From: SLRI01 sp942491185 | Lineage (GTDB): Bacteria > Pseudomonadota > Alphaproteobacteria > Geminicoccales > Geminicoccaceae | Assembly: GCA_942491185.1 (NCBI GenBank) | Contig: CALOAB010000020.1 | Location: 1 to 64,000, forward strand | Length of the DNA stretch: 64,000 nucleotides | Direction of reading: 5' to 3' | Shown here: positions 34,127 through 43,445 of the stretch, piece by piece | Numbering within the stretch: position 1 is the stretch's first letter | How the letters are laid out: each line of letters opens with the position of its first letter | The notes under the pieces: generated by a model | Told to the model about the DNA's origin: nothing | The model's input: only the letters and a program-made list of their open reading frames with translations | Database searches by the model: none | Made by a program: the position numbers and the translations under genes

Positions 34127-35713
34127 CTAGCCGCCCTTGGCGACGTCCTTGAGGACCAGAAGGAAGCTGGGCTCGAGGCTGAAGTTCTCGACGCCAGCCG
34201 TGGTCACCGCGTTCTGCTTCCAATTGGCGACGAAGGCCCAGGGCGCGTCCTCCTGGACGATCACCTGCATCTCCTTGTAGAGGCGCGCACGCTCGTCCTG
34301 GTCGGTGGCCCGGCGTGCGCCTTCGAGCAGAGCGTCGACCTCCGGGTTGGAGTAGTAGCCCGAGTTGAAGCCGCCGAGGTCGGGGGTCGCCTCGGTCCTG
34401 AGCGCCAGGAAGGGCAGGGTGTCCGGATCGTTGGTCATCCAGGCCATTTGCGCCATGCCGGCCTTGCCCTCGAGACCCGGGTTCACCTCGGCGAGGAAGG
34501 TGTTCCACTCATAGGTCTGGATCTCGGCGTCGATGCCGACGGCGGCCAGGTCGGCCTGGATGGCGGTGCCCATCGGCACCGGGTCGAGCATGCCGGAGCC
34601 GCCCTCGGTGACCAGGAGCACGGTCTCGGCACCAGCCTCGTAGCCGGCCTCGGCGATCAGCGCTTTGGCGCGCTCGGGATCATAAGGGTAGGGCTCGAGA
34701 TCCTCGTTGTAGGCCCAGCTGAAGGCAGCGGGCGTCGGTCCCGTCGCCACCGTCGCCGTGCCCTGCAGCACGTCGTTGACCAGGGTTTCCTTGTCGATGG
34801 CGTAGTTGACGGCCTGGCGCATGCGCACGTCGTCGAAGGGCGGCTCCTTGGTGTTGAGGATGAGGAACCAGAGATGCGGCCCGGCCTGCTCGTGCAGGAC
34901 GAAGGCGTCGTCCTCGCCGAACAGCTGGACGTTGTCGGGCGGCACCTCGACCATGAGATCGATGCCGCCCGACATCATCTCAGCCACCCTGGCATTGGCG
35001 TCGGTGATCGGCCGGAAGACGACGCCGGCCAGAGGCGGTGCCTCACCCCAGTAGTCGTCATTGCGTTGCAGGGCGACCTGGCGGTTGGATTCCCACAACC
35101 GGAAGGCGAATGGGCCGGTCCCGGCGGGGTTGCGGGCGAAGTCGCCCTCGTGGGTCTCGACGGCTGTCGGCGAGACGATGAGCCCGGTCGGGTAGGCGAG
35201 GTTCGAGAGGAAGGGGGCGTAGGGCTCGTTCAGGTGAAAGCGCACGGTCAGGTCGTCGACGACCTCGGTCTCCTGGATGGCGCTGAAGAAGAACGAAAGC
35301 GGGAAGGGCCCGGTGCCGTGCAGGGGGTGCTCTTCGTCCAGCATTCGGTCGAAGTTGAACTTCACCGCCTCGGCGTTGAAGGGCGTGCCGTCGTGGAAGA
35401 TCACGCCCTCTTTGAGCTTGAAGGTGTAGACCGTGCCGTCCTCGCTGATCTCCCAGCTTTCGGCGAGTGCGGGCTCGACCTCGAGCGTGCCGGATTTGTA
35501 GCGGACCAGCCCCTCGTAGACGTTCACGAGGATGCGGAAATCGTTGACCGCGGTCGCGACGTGCGGGTCCATGGTCGCGGGCTCGGCCACCTGGCCGACC
35601 ACCAGCACGTCCGGCGGCACCTGCGCCGATGCCGGGGAAAGGGCGAAGGGCGACGCGAGCAGCCCGGCCAGGGCCGAGGCCAGCAACGTGCGGCGCCAGA
35701 GTTGCAACGACAT
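34127..35713 (-). CDS. Dipeptide-type ABC substrate-binding protein (SBP_bac_5)
   Basis: This 528-residue periplasmic binding protein has a Sec signal, RRTLLASALAGLLASPFALS, cleaved at ASAQ. The mature protein shows the family 5 pattern: EPATMDPHVATAVNDFRILV, VYEGLVRYKSGTLEVEPALA, ESWEISEDGTVYTFKLKEGV and FHDGTPFNAEAVKFNFDR. ATG 35713 with GGGAGA upstream starts the signal peptide properly; an in-frame upstream start at 35914 would bury it. First gene of the four-gene importer. Ligand (peptide, nickel, glutathione or opine) is not predictable. Confidence 0.94.
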   Translation of the reverse strand: MSLQLWRRTLLASALAGLLASPFALSPASAQVPPDVLVVGQVAEPATMDPHVATAVNDFRILVNVYEGLVRYKSGTLEVEPALAESWEISEDGTVYTFKLKEGVIFHDGTPFNAEAVKFNFDRMLDEEHPLHGTGPFPLSFFFSAIQETEVVDDLTVRFHLNEPYAPFLSNLAYPTGLIVSPTAVETHEGDFARNPAGTGPFAFRLWESNRQVALQRNDDYWGEAPPLAGVVFRPITDANARVAEMMSGGIDLMVEVPPDNVQLFGEDDAFVLHEQAGPHLWFLILNTKEPPFDDVRMRQAVNYAIDKETLVNDVLQGTATVATGPTPAAFSWAYNEDLEPYPYDPERAKALIAEAGYEAGAETVLLVTEGGSGMLDPVPMGTAIQADLAAVGIDAEIQTYEWNTFLAEVNPGLEGKAGMAQMAWMTNDPDTLPFLALRTEATPDLGGFNSGYYSNPEVDALLEGARRATDQDERARLYKEMQVIVQEDAPWAFVANWKQNAVTTAGVENFSLEPSFLLVLKDVAKGG

Positions 35714-35882
35714 GAAGTGTCTCCCGAACGATGAGCGAAGCTCGATCTCGCGGACTGGGTCGCTGCCGGTGAGCTGCCGCTCATCGTGGACCCCTGCTCG
35801 CGTGCCGAGCGCAATGCAGCTAGGGTCGACGAAGAGCCGAATCGTGTCAAATCCTGGCTGTAGCTCGAGGGAGGGCGCTGCC

Positions 35883-36299
35883 TTGATCATCCCCAATCTC
35901 CTGGTCACCGACATGGCCCGCTCGCTCGCCTTCTATCGCGACGTGCTGGGGATGCGCGTCGCCGTGCTGGTGGGCGCCGACCGCAGCGTGCTGCCCGACG
36001 GCGACGGCGCGGATGCGGTCTTTGCGACGCTCGAAGGCGCTGATGGGCAGCTGATGCTGCAGACGGCAGCCAGCCTGGCGGACGACCTGCCGGTCTTCGC
36101 GGCCGACCAACGGCCCCAGGCCTCCGGCACCATCTATTTCCGCGGCGTCGATCCGGATGCCGTCGCCGGCAAGGTGGCGCCCGAGCAGGTCGTCAAGGGG
36201 CCGCTGGTCCAATGGTACGGCATGCGCGAGCTCTATCTGCGCGATCCGGACGGTTACATCATCTGCGTCGGCATCCCCGACGGCCCGCCGCCGGGTTGA
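35883..36299 (+). CDS. Glyoxalase/VOC-family protein
   Basis: This 138-residue product starts with TTG 35883, placed six to eight bases after GAGGGAGGG. It opens IIPNLLVTDMARSLAFYRDV, a classic VOC strand-helix, and ends MRELYLRDPDGYIICVGIP with the Glu/Asp metal-site motif of the second half. It is divergent from the substrate-binding protein gene. Members include glyoxalase I, bleomycin-resistance proteins and ring-cleavage dioxygenases; the function here is open. Confidence 0.85.
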   Translation: MIIPNLLVTDMARSLAFYRDVLGMRVAVLVGADRSVLPDGDGADAVFATLEGADGQLMLQTAASLADDLPVFAADQRPQASGTIYFRGVDPDAVAGKVAPEQVVKGPLVQWYGMRELYLRDPDGYIICVGIPDGPPPG

Positions 36300-36357
36300 G
36301 TCGGCAATGGTTGGCGTTGATTTGACCGGTCGGTGATTGTGGGTATATGCCCGTTTT

Positions 36358-36768
36358 ATGATCGAGGTCGAATGCTACTGCACGCATGCTCGGCGGGCTG
36401 CCGGGCAGCTCACGGCGTTCTATGACGAGGCGCTGGCGCCGGCGGGGCTGCGGGTGACGCAGTTCTCGCTGATGCGGGCGGTGATGCGGCTGGAGCGGCC
36501 GACGATCAGCGGGTTGGCCCAGGCGACCGGGCTCGATCGGAGCACGCTCGGGCGCAATCTTCGCGTGCTGCAGCGCCAGGGTTTGCTTGAGCTCGGGCCC
36601 GGCAAGGACGAGCGGACGCGGTTGGTGGCGATGACCGATGCTGGTGCTGCGGTGATCGATGCCGCCATGCCGCATTGGCGACGGGCGCAGGAACGGATCG
36701 AGGCGGCGCTCGGCCAGGAGAGCCAGACACGGCTCAAGCGGTTGGTCGATGATCTGCAACGGCTTTGA
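36358..36768 (+). CDS. MarR-family transcriptional regulator
   Basis: This 136-residue winged-helix repressor has LRVTQFSLMRAVMRLERPTI, then the recognition-helix region GLAQATGLDRSTLGRNLRVL, then the wing GLLELGPGKDERTRLVAMTD. An earlier in-frame TTG at 36337 would add seven residues; neither start has a strong ribosome site. It lies 39 bases upstream of an MFS transporter gene, so it probably controls that efflux system and itself. Confidence 0.9.
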   Translation: MIEVECYCTHARRAAGQLTAFYDEALAPAGLRVTQFSLMRAVMRLERPTISGLAQATGLDRSTLGRNLRVLQRQGLLELGPGKDERTRLVAMTDAGAAVIDAAMPHWRRAQERIEAALGQESQTRLKRLVDDLQRL

Positions 36769-36807
36769 GGGCCCTGCCGGGCATGGCTCCTTGAGGAAGG
36801 TACGGTG

Positions 36808-38019
36808 ATGAGCACGACCGCGTTGCGATCGGCATGGGCGATCCTCGTCTGCGGTGCCGTCATCGGCGCCATCGCGTTCGGCATCCGGCACAGCTTCGGC
36901 CTCTATCTGCAGCCGATCTCCATGGCCAATGGCTGGGGCCGCGAGGTCTTCGCCTTCGCCATGGCGATCCAGAACCTGGTCTGGGGGATCGCCCAGCCGT
37001 TTGCCGGCTACATCGCCGATAGGTGGGGGGCCGGCCGGGTGATCATCGGTGGCGGCCTGCTCTACACTTTGGGCCTGGGCCTCATGGCGCTGCCGCTCGA
37101 GGCGCCGGCCTTCATCCTCGCCGCCGGCCTGCTTATCGGTCTCGGGCTCGCCGGGACCACCTTTCCGATCATCTTCGGCGTGATCAGCCGGGTGATGCCG
37201 GCCGAAAAGCGCTCGCTCGCCTTCGGCATCGCCATGTCGGTGGGCTCCTTCGGCCAGTTCATCATGCTGCCGGTGGCGCTCGGCCTGATCGACGGCATTG
37301 GCTGGGCGCAGAGCCTGCTGGTGATGACCGCCCTCTCGACGCTGATCCTGCCGCTTGCCCTGGTCCTCGCCCGGCCGGGAGCGTCAGGCACGCCGGCCGT
37401 CGGGCCTACGGCGGGTGCGGCGCTGCGCACGGCGCTCGGCCACCGCGATTTCTGGCTGCTGTCGCTCGGCTTCTTCGTCTGCGGCTTTCAGGTGGTGTTC
37501 ATCGGCATCCATCTCCCCGCCTTCCTCGACGACCAGGGGATCGCGGTGAGCGTCGCCTCGACCACGCTCGCCCTGATTGGCCTGGTCAATATCGCGGGCA
37601 CGCTGGGGGCGGGATGGCTCGGCGCGCGCTTCTCCAAGCCCATGCTGCTGGTCTGGATCTATCTCGGCCGGGCGGTCTGCATCGCCTTGTTCGTGCTCTT
37701 GCCGATCACCGCAGCATCGACCTATCTCTTCGGCGTGCTGATGGGCCTCTTCTGGCTCTCCACCGTGCCGCTCACCAACGGGATCGTGGCCTCGATGTAC
37801 GGGGTGAAGAACATGGCCATGCTCGGCGGGATCGTCTTCCTCGTCCACCAGCTGGGCTCGTTCCTCGGCGGCTGGCTGGGCGGGCTGATCTACGACCGCC
37901 TCGGCTCCTACGACTACGCCTGGGGCATCGCCATAGCACTCAGCCTCATCGCGGCCCTGCTCAACCTGCCGATCCGCGAGCGGCCGGTCGAGGCGCCGGC
38001 CGAGGTGGCGCGGGCATGA
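36808..38019 (+). CDS. Major facilitator superfamily transporter
   Basis: This 403-residue, 12-span inner-membrane transporter starts at ATG 36808, seven bases after GAGGAAGG. The N-terminal GIRHSFGLYLQPISMANGWG and the loop AGYIADRWGAGRVIIGGGLL are typical of the oxalate/formate-antiporter-like (monocarboxylate) MFS branch. The second half repeats the pattern with GAGWLGARFSKPMLLVWIYL. It follows the MarR gene closely. Efflux of an aromatic or organic acid is plausible from context only. Confidence 0.9.
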   Translation: MSTTALRSAWAILVCGAVIGAIAFGIRHSFGLYLQPISMANGWGREVFAFAMAIQNLVWGIAQPFAGYIADRWGAGRVIIGGGLLYTLGLGLMALPLEAPAFILAAGLLIGLGLAGTTFPIIFGVISRVMPAEKRSLAFGIAMSVGSFGQFIMLPVALGLIDGIGWAQSLLVMTALSTLILPLALVLARPGASGTPAVGPTAGAALRTALGHRDFWLLSLGFFVCGFQVVFIGIHLPAFLDDQGIAVSVASTTLALIGLVNIAGTLGAGWLGARFSKPMLLVWIYLGRAVCIALFVLLPITAASTYLFGVLMGLFWLSTVPLTNGIVASMYGVKNMAMLGGIVFLVHQLGSFLGGWLGGLIYDRLGSYDYAWGIAIALSLIAALLNLPIRERPVEAPAEVARA

Positions 38020-38150
38020 GCCGGGTCGGGGCCGTAGCGCTGGGTGGGCTCGGCGTGGCGCTAGCACTTCCGGCACTCGCCTGGGCATGGAGCGGCTACA
38101 CGGACGCCGGCTTCCTCCTGCTCCTGCAGCGCCTGCCGTTCTGCGGGTGA
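38016..38150 (+). CDS. Tiny hydrophobic peptide coupled to the MFS gene
   Basis: The 44-residue frame begins at an ATG that overlaps the MFS stop codon (ATGA), the same arrangement used by genuinely coupled genes here. It has one long hydrophobic segment (GAVALGGLGVALALPALAWA, continuing GFLLLLQRL) and ends in PFCG. I know no family. It may be a small membrane accessory peptide of the transporter, or chance coding. Confidence 0.45.
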   Translation: MSRVGAVALGGLGVALALPALAWAWSGYTDAGFLLLLQRLPFCG

Positions 38151-38844
38151 CACGGCGACGCCGAGCGCGATCACCGCCCGCGCAACGATCCGGCCAAGCT
38201 TTGCCATCGGAATGACACAAGCATGCGCAGAGGAGGAGCCGGACCATGTCGCCGTCATCGAGCATCTCGCTGCCAGGCGCTCGCGGAGCTTCTGCCTCGA
38301 GACCCGGACGGCGAGCTGGTCGCCATACGGCAATGCCAGCGACTACAGGCCGTTGCTCTCGTTCGGCTCGACGACCAGGCGAAGCGCGGTCGCATCGGTC
38401 GGATTCGTCGAGCGCAGACGCTGATTGTGACCAAGGCCGTGAGCAGCGGCGTCAGCGATCGTCCTGGACGATGGACCGCCGGACGTGGCTTGCCCGCGTC
38501 GATGCCGGGGCAAGGGTCGATGACCTCACCGCAAGACCCAGAAGGCCGATGAGGATCGATTGCGATCGACCTCTGAGGGCCTGATCCATTTCGGCGTCGG
38601 CGGGCTCTTGCTACCAGGCCGGCCTGGCGCATGCCTTCGACCTAGATCGCCGATTTCCCGGCACATAGGCCGCGGAGCGCTCGACGAAGTCGATCCGCCG
38701 GTCCGCATCCACCGCCATGGTCGCGCATCTGGTCGTCTGAGGATCGCGTCGAGCAGATCGGCATGGTTCGCTCATTCGCGTGCTCCACGAGCCTAGCAGG
38801 ATTGCGGCGGCGATGTGCTCACTGGCGACGATTGAGGCCGCTGC
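38151..38844. other. About 700 bp with no supportable gene
   Basis: Codon-position composition is flat and none of the frames gives recognisable protein. A piece around 38280-38410 (plus strand, LLPRDPDGELVAIRQCQRLQ and then AVALVRLDDQAKRGRIGRI) looks like a decayed regulatory or acetyltransferase domain, but the frame cannot be followed in either direction. It is best treated as a degraded region between convergent units. Confidence 0.4.
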
Positions 38845-39955
38845 TCAGGCGTCCCGCAGCATCTCCGCCACCACGCCACCGATCGCGGCCGATGCGGTGA
38901 GGCCCGGGCTTTCGATGCCGTAGAGGTGGACGAGGCCGTTGATGCCGTGGGTGTCGGGGCCCTGGATCAGGAAGTCGGTGTTGATGCCGCCGGCCGACGC
39001 CATTTTGGGGCGGACGCCGGCGTAGCCGGGCTCGAGCGCGTTGTCCTTGAGTGCTGGCCAGTATTTGCGGACGGCCGAGTAGAAGACGTCGGCGCGCTTG
39101 GGGTCGACGTCGTAGTCGACCTCGTCGACCCATTCGATGTCCGGGCCGAAGCGGCATTGGCCGCCCATGTCGATGGTCACGTGGACACCGAGGCCGGCGG
39201 TCTCCGGCACCGGGTAGATGAGGCGGGAGAAGGGGCTCTTGCCCTTGAGCGTGTAGTAGCTGCCCTTGCAGTAGTGGGCGGTGGGCGCGTGGACCGTGTC
39301 GTAGCCCTCGATCCTACGGCCGAGGGCCGGCGCGTCGAGGCCGGCGCTGTTGACCAGGATCTGGCATTCGAGGTCCATCGGTGCCGCCCCGCCGACCTCG
39401 AGCCGGAAGCCGTGATTGGTCACATGCGCCCGCTCCAGCGTGGCGTCGAAGGCGACCATGCCGCCTTCATCCTCGAGGTCGCCCTGATAGGCCAGCATCA
39501 GGCCGTGGCTGTCGATGATGCCGGTGGACGGCGACCACAGCGCACCGGTGCAGGCGAGCGCGGGCTCGAGCGCCTGGGCACGGGCGGTGTCCCAGAGCTC
39601 GAGGTCGGTGACGCCGTTCTCGGCTGCCTTCTTCTGGATGCGGTCGAGCTCGGCCAACTGGTCCTCGCTGGTGGCGACGATCAGCTTGCCGCAATTGCTC
39701 GTGCGGGATGCCACGGCTAGCGCAGTAGTCGTAGAGCCACCACTTGCCCTCGACGCAGAGCCGCGCCTTCAGGCTGCCGGTCGGGTAGTAGATGCCGGCA
39801 TGGATGACCTCGCTGTTGCGCGAGCTGGTCTCGCTGCCGATCAGCTCGTGGCGTTCCAGCAGGACAACCTCGCGCCCGGCCTGGGCCAGCGCCCTGGCCG
39901 TGGCCAGCCCGACGACGCCGCCGCCGACGACGACCGCTTCCACCCGCTCCGTCAT
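38845..39955 (-). pseudogene. lhgO: L-2-hydroxyglutarate oxidase-like FAD protein, one frameshift
   Basis: The N-terminal frame reads VVVGGGVVGLATARALAQAG (FAD Rossmann), SETSSRNSEVIHAGIYYPTG, SLKARLCVEGKWWLYDYC, the LhgO/L2HGDH signature. One extra base in 39692-39698 breaks it; correction gives IPHEHCGKLIVATSEDQLAE and the rest continues through GIIDSHGLMLAYQGDLEDEG and GVHVTIDMGGQCRFGPDIEW to YGIESPGLTASAAIGG. The corrected protein would be about 369 residues, normal for LhgO, which oxidises L-2-hydroxyglutarate to 2-oxoglutarate and feeds quinones. Its start overlaps the upstream Ldh gene by four bases. Confidence 0.82.
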
Positions 39956-41031
39956 CCTGCGTAGGCCCCGCGCACGTCATCGAGCGTGGCGGCGGCGACC
40001 CCAGCACTGGCCGCGGCGGCCAGAATGTCGTCGAGGCTCTTGGCGTCCACGGGAATGCCCGACTGGCGTCGTGCGGCCCGATGCTCCAGCTCGGGCTCGC
40101 CCGGGATGCGCACCTTGTCCACGTCGGGTGCCGGCTTGGATGCCCTGATCCAGTCCTTGACCGCCTCGAACTCGTGGGCGATCGCCGCGCGGTCGCCCAT
40201 CCGCGCGGTGTCGATGACGATGCCCAGCACGCTGTTGAGGATGCCGCCCTTGATCTCGTGCTCGGGCTGGATCGTCTTCCCACCGGTCAAGGCGCCGCCC
40301 AGCAGCTCGCAGAAGATGGCGAGGCCCGAGCCCTTGTGCTGGCCGAACGCCTTCAACGCACCAACACCATCGTCGACGAGCCGGGTCGGATCGGTCGTGA
40401 CCCGCCCCTCGGCGTCGATGACGCTGTCGGGTGGCACCGGCACGCCCTTGTTGCGGGCGACCCTGGCCTTGCCGAAGGCGATCGTGCTGGTCGCCATGTC
40501 GAGCACGGCGGCCGGCCCATCGGTGCCCGGCACGGCGGTGGCGAAGGGGTTGGTGCCGAGCCTCGCATCGCTGCAGCCATAGGGCGCCTGGAAGGCATCG
40601 TGGTCGCCGACATTGACGAAGAAGATGCCGGTCATGCCGGCATTGGCGCAGAGCTCGGCGTAGTGCCCGACCCGGCCGATATGGCTGGCATTGCGGACGC
40701 CGAACACGCAAGCGCCTTGCGCCTTGGCCCGCTCGATGCCGGCCGTGGTCGCTTCCTCGATCATCCGCTGGCCGGCACCGCGCCCGGCATCGAAGAGCAT
40801 GAGCGCGCCGAAATCGACGATCGTGCCCAGCGTCTGGTTCGGCACGAGCAGGCCTTCCTGGGCGAGCCGCACATAGTCCGGCAGCATGCCGACGCCGTGG
40901 CTGTCGTGGCCCGAGAGGTTGGCCAGCACCAGATGCTCGGCCACGATCTTGGCCTCGGCGTCGGACGAGCCGAGTGCCGACATGGTGGCGAAAGCGAGCC
41001 GCTCGAGGGCGTCTGCCGGCAGTGTGTTCAT
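39952..41031 (-). CDS. Ldh2/malate-lactate-type NAD(P) dehydrogenase
   Basis: This 359-residue member of the malate/L-sulfolactate/ureidoglycolate dehydrogenase family has the non-Rossmann Ldh_2 fold. Signatures are NLSGHDSHGVGMLPDYVRLA with the catalytic His, NASHIGRVGHYAELCANAG, GTNPFATAVPG and MATSTIAFGKARVARNKGVP, then AFGQHKGSGLAIFCELLGGA. It reduces or oxidises a 2-oxo/2-hydroxy acid. Together with the overlapping LhgO-like oxidase gene it suggests breakdown of a hydroxy acid. Confidence 0.9.
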   Translation of the reverse strand: MNTLPADALERLAFATMSALGSSDAEAKIVAEHLVLANLSGHDSHGVGMLPDYVRLAQEGLLVPNQTLGTIVDFGALMLFDAGRGAGQRMIEEATTAGIERAKAQGACVFGVRNASHIGRVGHYAELCANAGMTGIFFVNVGDHDAFQAPYGCSDARLGTNPFATAVPGTDGPAAVLDMATSTIAFGKARVARNKGVPVPPDSVIDAEGRVTTDPTRLVDDGVGALKAFGQHKGSGLAIFCELLGGALTGGKTIQPEHEIKGGILNSVLGIVIDTARMGDRAAIAHEFEAVKDWIRASKPAPDVDKVRIPGEPELEHRAARRQSGIPVDAKSLDDILAAAASAGVAAATLDDVRGAYAG

Positions 41032-41090
41032 GGATTTCTCTGCTCTTGTTGATTGGCCGGTTCGGAGCCAGCGTCTCTTGAGGTCGTGAC

Positions 41091-41954
41091 TTATCGCGGC
41101 GCCGCCATCGCCCGCAACCCGGGATCGCCCGATGATCCGGCCTGTGATCCGGCCGGCAGGCGGTTGCGCGAGATGGCCACCAGATGGTCATGCAGTGCCG
41201 GGCTTGCGGCGATCAGGCCCTGATGGCGCGGTGTCGGCTGGTTCAGCGTCAGCTTCTCGCCGGTCCGATCGGTTGCCTTGCCGCCGGCCTCCTCGAGGAT
41301 GAGCAGGGCTGCGGCGATGTCCCAGTCATGGCTGCTGCGCCAGGAGAAATAGGCGTCGAAGCGGCCTGCCGCCACGAGCGCCATCTTGTACGCGAGCGAG
41401 CCGATGGTGCTGACATCCGCTGCCGGGAAAAAGGGGCGGAAATCGCGGGTCTTGCGCTCGCCGGCGCTCAAGACGATGTGGGCTGTCTCCAGTGTTTCGG
41501 GCGGCTGGAGTCGCAGCTCCTCGCCGTTCAAGGTGGCCCCGGCACCGCGTCGAGCCTCGAAGCATTCGCCCGTTGCCGGATTGAGCAGGCAGGCGAGGAT
41601 GGCCTCTCCGGCCTCGACCAGTGCCACGGAGATGGTGAACTCGGGCTTGCCGGCGACGAAGCTGCGCGTGCCGTCGATCGGGTCGACCACCCAGACGCGC
41701 GACCGCTCCAGGCGCAGGCCGTCGTCCCGCGTTTCCTCCGAGAGCCAGGCGGTGTGGGCGCACATCTCGCCGAGGCTCGCCTTGAGCGCGTGGTCGACGG
41801 CGAGATCGGTCTCGGTGAGGATCTGGCCCGGCTCCTTCTCCCAGGACCGGCCGCCCTGGCGGAAGGCCGCCATGGCGATGTCACCGGCAGCCTCGACGGC
41901 CGTGCGCAGGCGCGGCTGGAGAGCTTCGGCATCGGGCAGGGGAGCGCTGCTCAC
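41091..41954 (-). CDS. Inositol monophosphatase/CysQ-family phosphatase
   Basis: This 287-residue Mg-dependent phosphatase has metal-site motifs LSEETRDD (about 71-78), VVDPIDGTRSFVAG (DPIDGT at 91-96) and HDWDIAAALLILEEAGGKAT. It starts at GTG 41954, which overlaps the ubiD stop codon (GTGA), so the genes are coupled. Substrate could be inositol phosphate or 3'-phosphoadenosine 5'-phosphate; the branch resembles CysQ more than SuhB by the short EEA-G region, but this is tentative. Confidence 0.87.
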   Translation of the reverse strand: MSSAPLPDAEALQPRLRTAVEAAGDIAMAAFRQGGRSWEKEPGQILTETDLAVDHALKASLGEMCAHTAWLSEETRDDGLRLERSRVWVVDPIDGTRSFVAGKPEFTISVALVEAGEAILACLLNPATGECFEARRGAGATLNGEELRLQPPETLETAHIVLSAGERKTRDFRPFFPAADVSTIGSLAYKMALVAAGRFDAYFSWRSSHDWDIAAALLILEEAGGKATDRTGEKLTLNQPTPRHQGLIAASPALHDHLVAISRNRLPAGSQAGSSGDPGLRAMAAPR

Positions 41955-43441
41955 CAGATCGACTTGCCGCTGCCGGGCAGCCCGTAGCGGCTCCATTTCT
42001 CTGTCACCTTCTCGACGATGGCGTCCGCCATCTTGATCTTCTGCCCCCATTCGCGGTGGGTCTCCGGTGGCCACTTGTCGGTGGCGTCGATGCCGAGCTT
42101 GCCGCCGAGACCGGATTCCGGCGAGGCGAAGTCCAGGTAGTCGATGGGCGTGCCCTCGATGACGGTGAGGTCGCGGCCCGGGTCGACCCGGGTCGAGATC
42201 GCCCAGATCACGTCGTCCCAGGACCTGGCGTCGATGTCGTCGTCCACGATGATCACGAACTTGGTGTACATGAACTGGCGAAGGTAGGACCAGACCCCCA
42301 TCATCACCCGCTTGGCGTGGCCGGGATAGGCCTTCTTGATCGACACCACCGCCACCCGGTACGAGCAGCCCTCCGGCGGCAGCCAGAAGTCGACCACCTC
42401 GGGAAACTGCTGCTGGAAGAGCGGCAGAAAGACGTCGTTCAAGGCTTCGCCCAGGACCGAGGGCTCGTCCGGCGGCCGGCCGGTGAAGGTCGAGAGATAG
42501 ATCGGGTCGCGGCGCATGGTGATCGCCGTGACCTTGAAGGTGGGGAAGGTCTCGACCGAGTTGTAGTAGCCGGTGTGATCGCCGTAAGGGCCCTCGTCGG
42601 CGGTCTCGTCGAGCGAGACCTCGCCCTCGATGACGATCTCGGCCGTGGCCGGCACCTTCAAGGGCTGGCTGACGCAATCGACCAGCTCGACCCGCTCGCC
42701 CCGGAGCAGACCGGCAAACTGGTACTCCGACATGGTGTCCGGCACCGGGGTCACCGCGGCGATGGTGGTGCCGGGATCGGCGCCGATGACGGCGGCGGCC
42801 GGCAGGGGCTCGCGGCGCTCGGACTTCCACCGGCGGTGCTGCTGGGCGCCGCCCCGATGCTTGAGCCAGCGCATGATCGTCTTGTCGCGCTCGATCACCT
42901 GCATCCGGTAGATGCCGAGATTGAAGCTGTCCTCGCGCTTCTTCGACGGGCCCTTGGTCACGACCAGGGGCCAGGTGATCAAGGGCGCCGGCTCGCCCGG
43001 CCAGCAGGTCTGCACCGGCAGCCGGCCGAGGTCGATCTCGTCGCCCTTCAGCACGATTTCCTGACACGCGGCGCGCGACACGCTCTTCGGCCGCATGGCG
43101 AGCGCCACCTTCATCAAGGGTGCGAGGTCCATCGCCTCCTTGAAGCTCTCGGGCGGTTGCGGCTGGCGGAAGAAGGCGAGCATCTCGCCAACGGCCTTGA
43201 GCTCGTGCGGCTCGCGGTTGATGCCCCAGGCAACCCGCTCGACCGTGCCGAAGAGGTTGACGAGGACCGGCATGGTGGAGCCTTCGACCGACTCGAAGAG
43301 TGCTGCCGGACCCTTCTCGGCCAGCAGCCGGGTCTGGATCTCGGTCATCTCGAGGACAGGCGATACGGGCTCCTTGACCCTGACCAGCCGGCCCTTGCCT
43401 TCGAGGTGGCGGATGAAATCGCGCAGGCTCGCAAACGCCAT
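41951..43441 (-). CDS. ubiD: UbiD-family decarboxylase
   Basis: This 496-residue prenyl-FMN-dependent decarboxylase acts in the ubiquinone pathway on 3-octaprenyl-4-hydroxybenzoate or on another aromatic/acrylic acid. The N-terminal DFIRHLEGKGRLVRVKEPVS, the cofactor region EDSFNLGIYRMQVIERD and NRHRGG-like LKHRGGAQQHR, then DETADEGPYGDHTGYYN with the catalytic Glu cluster, are all visible. The length fits bacterial UbiD. No ubiX flavin prenyltransferase is in the window. Lies directly downstream of the thioredoxin-fold gene and is coupled to the IMPase gene. Confidence 0.92.
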   Translation of the reverse strand: MAFASLRDFIRHLEGKGRLVRVKEPVSPVLEMTEIQTRLLAEKGPAALFESVEGSTMPVLVNLFGTVERVAWGINREPHELKAVGEMLAFFRQPQPPESFKEAMDLAPLMKVALAMRPKSVSRAACQEIVLKGDEIDLGRLPVQTCWPGEPAPLITWPLVVTKGPSKKREDSFNLGIYRMQVIERDKTIMRWLKHRGGAQQHRRWKSERREPLPAAAVIGADPGTTIAAVTPVPDTMSEYQFAGLLRGERVELVDCVSQPLKVPATAEIVIEGEVSLDETADEGPYGDHTGYYNSVETFPTFKVTAITMRRDPIYLSTFTGRPPDEPSVLGEALNDVFLPLFQQQFPEVVDFWLPPEGCSYRVAVVSIKKAYPGHAKRVMMGVWSYLRQFMYTKFVIIVDDDIDARSWDDVIWAISTRVDPGRDLTVIEGTPIDYLDFASPESGLGGKLGIDATDKWPPETHREWGQKIKMADAIVEKVTEKWSRYGLPGSGKSIW

Positions 43442-43445
43442 TGGA

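Noticed and set aside
30793..35734. Very long open frames on the plus strand opposite the peptide importer (more than 800 residues each)
   Set aside because: They lie entirely antisense to well-supported ABC genes, have biased His/Arg/Asp/Gly composition and match no family; they are a by-product of high GC content.
38151..38844. Several short frames in the gap, one resembling an acetyltransferase fragment
   Set aside because: No frame could be followed for more than about 40 residues and no diagnostic motif was present.
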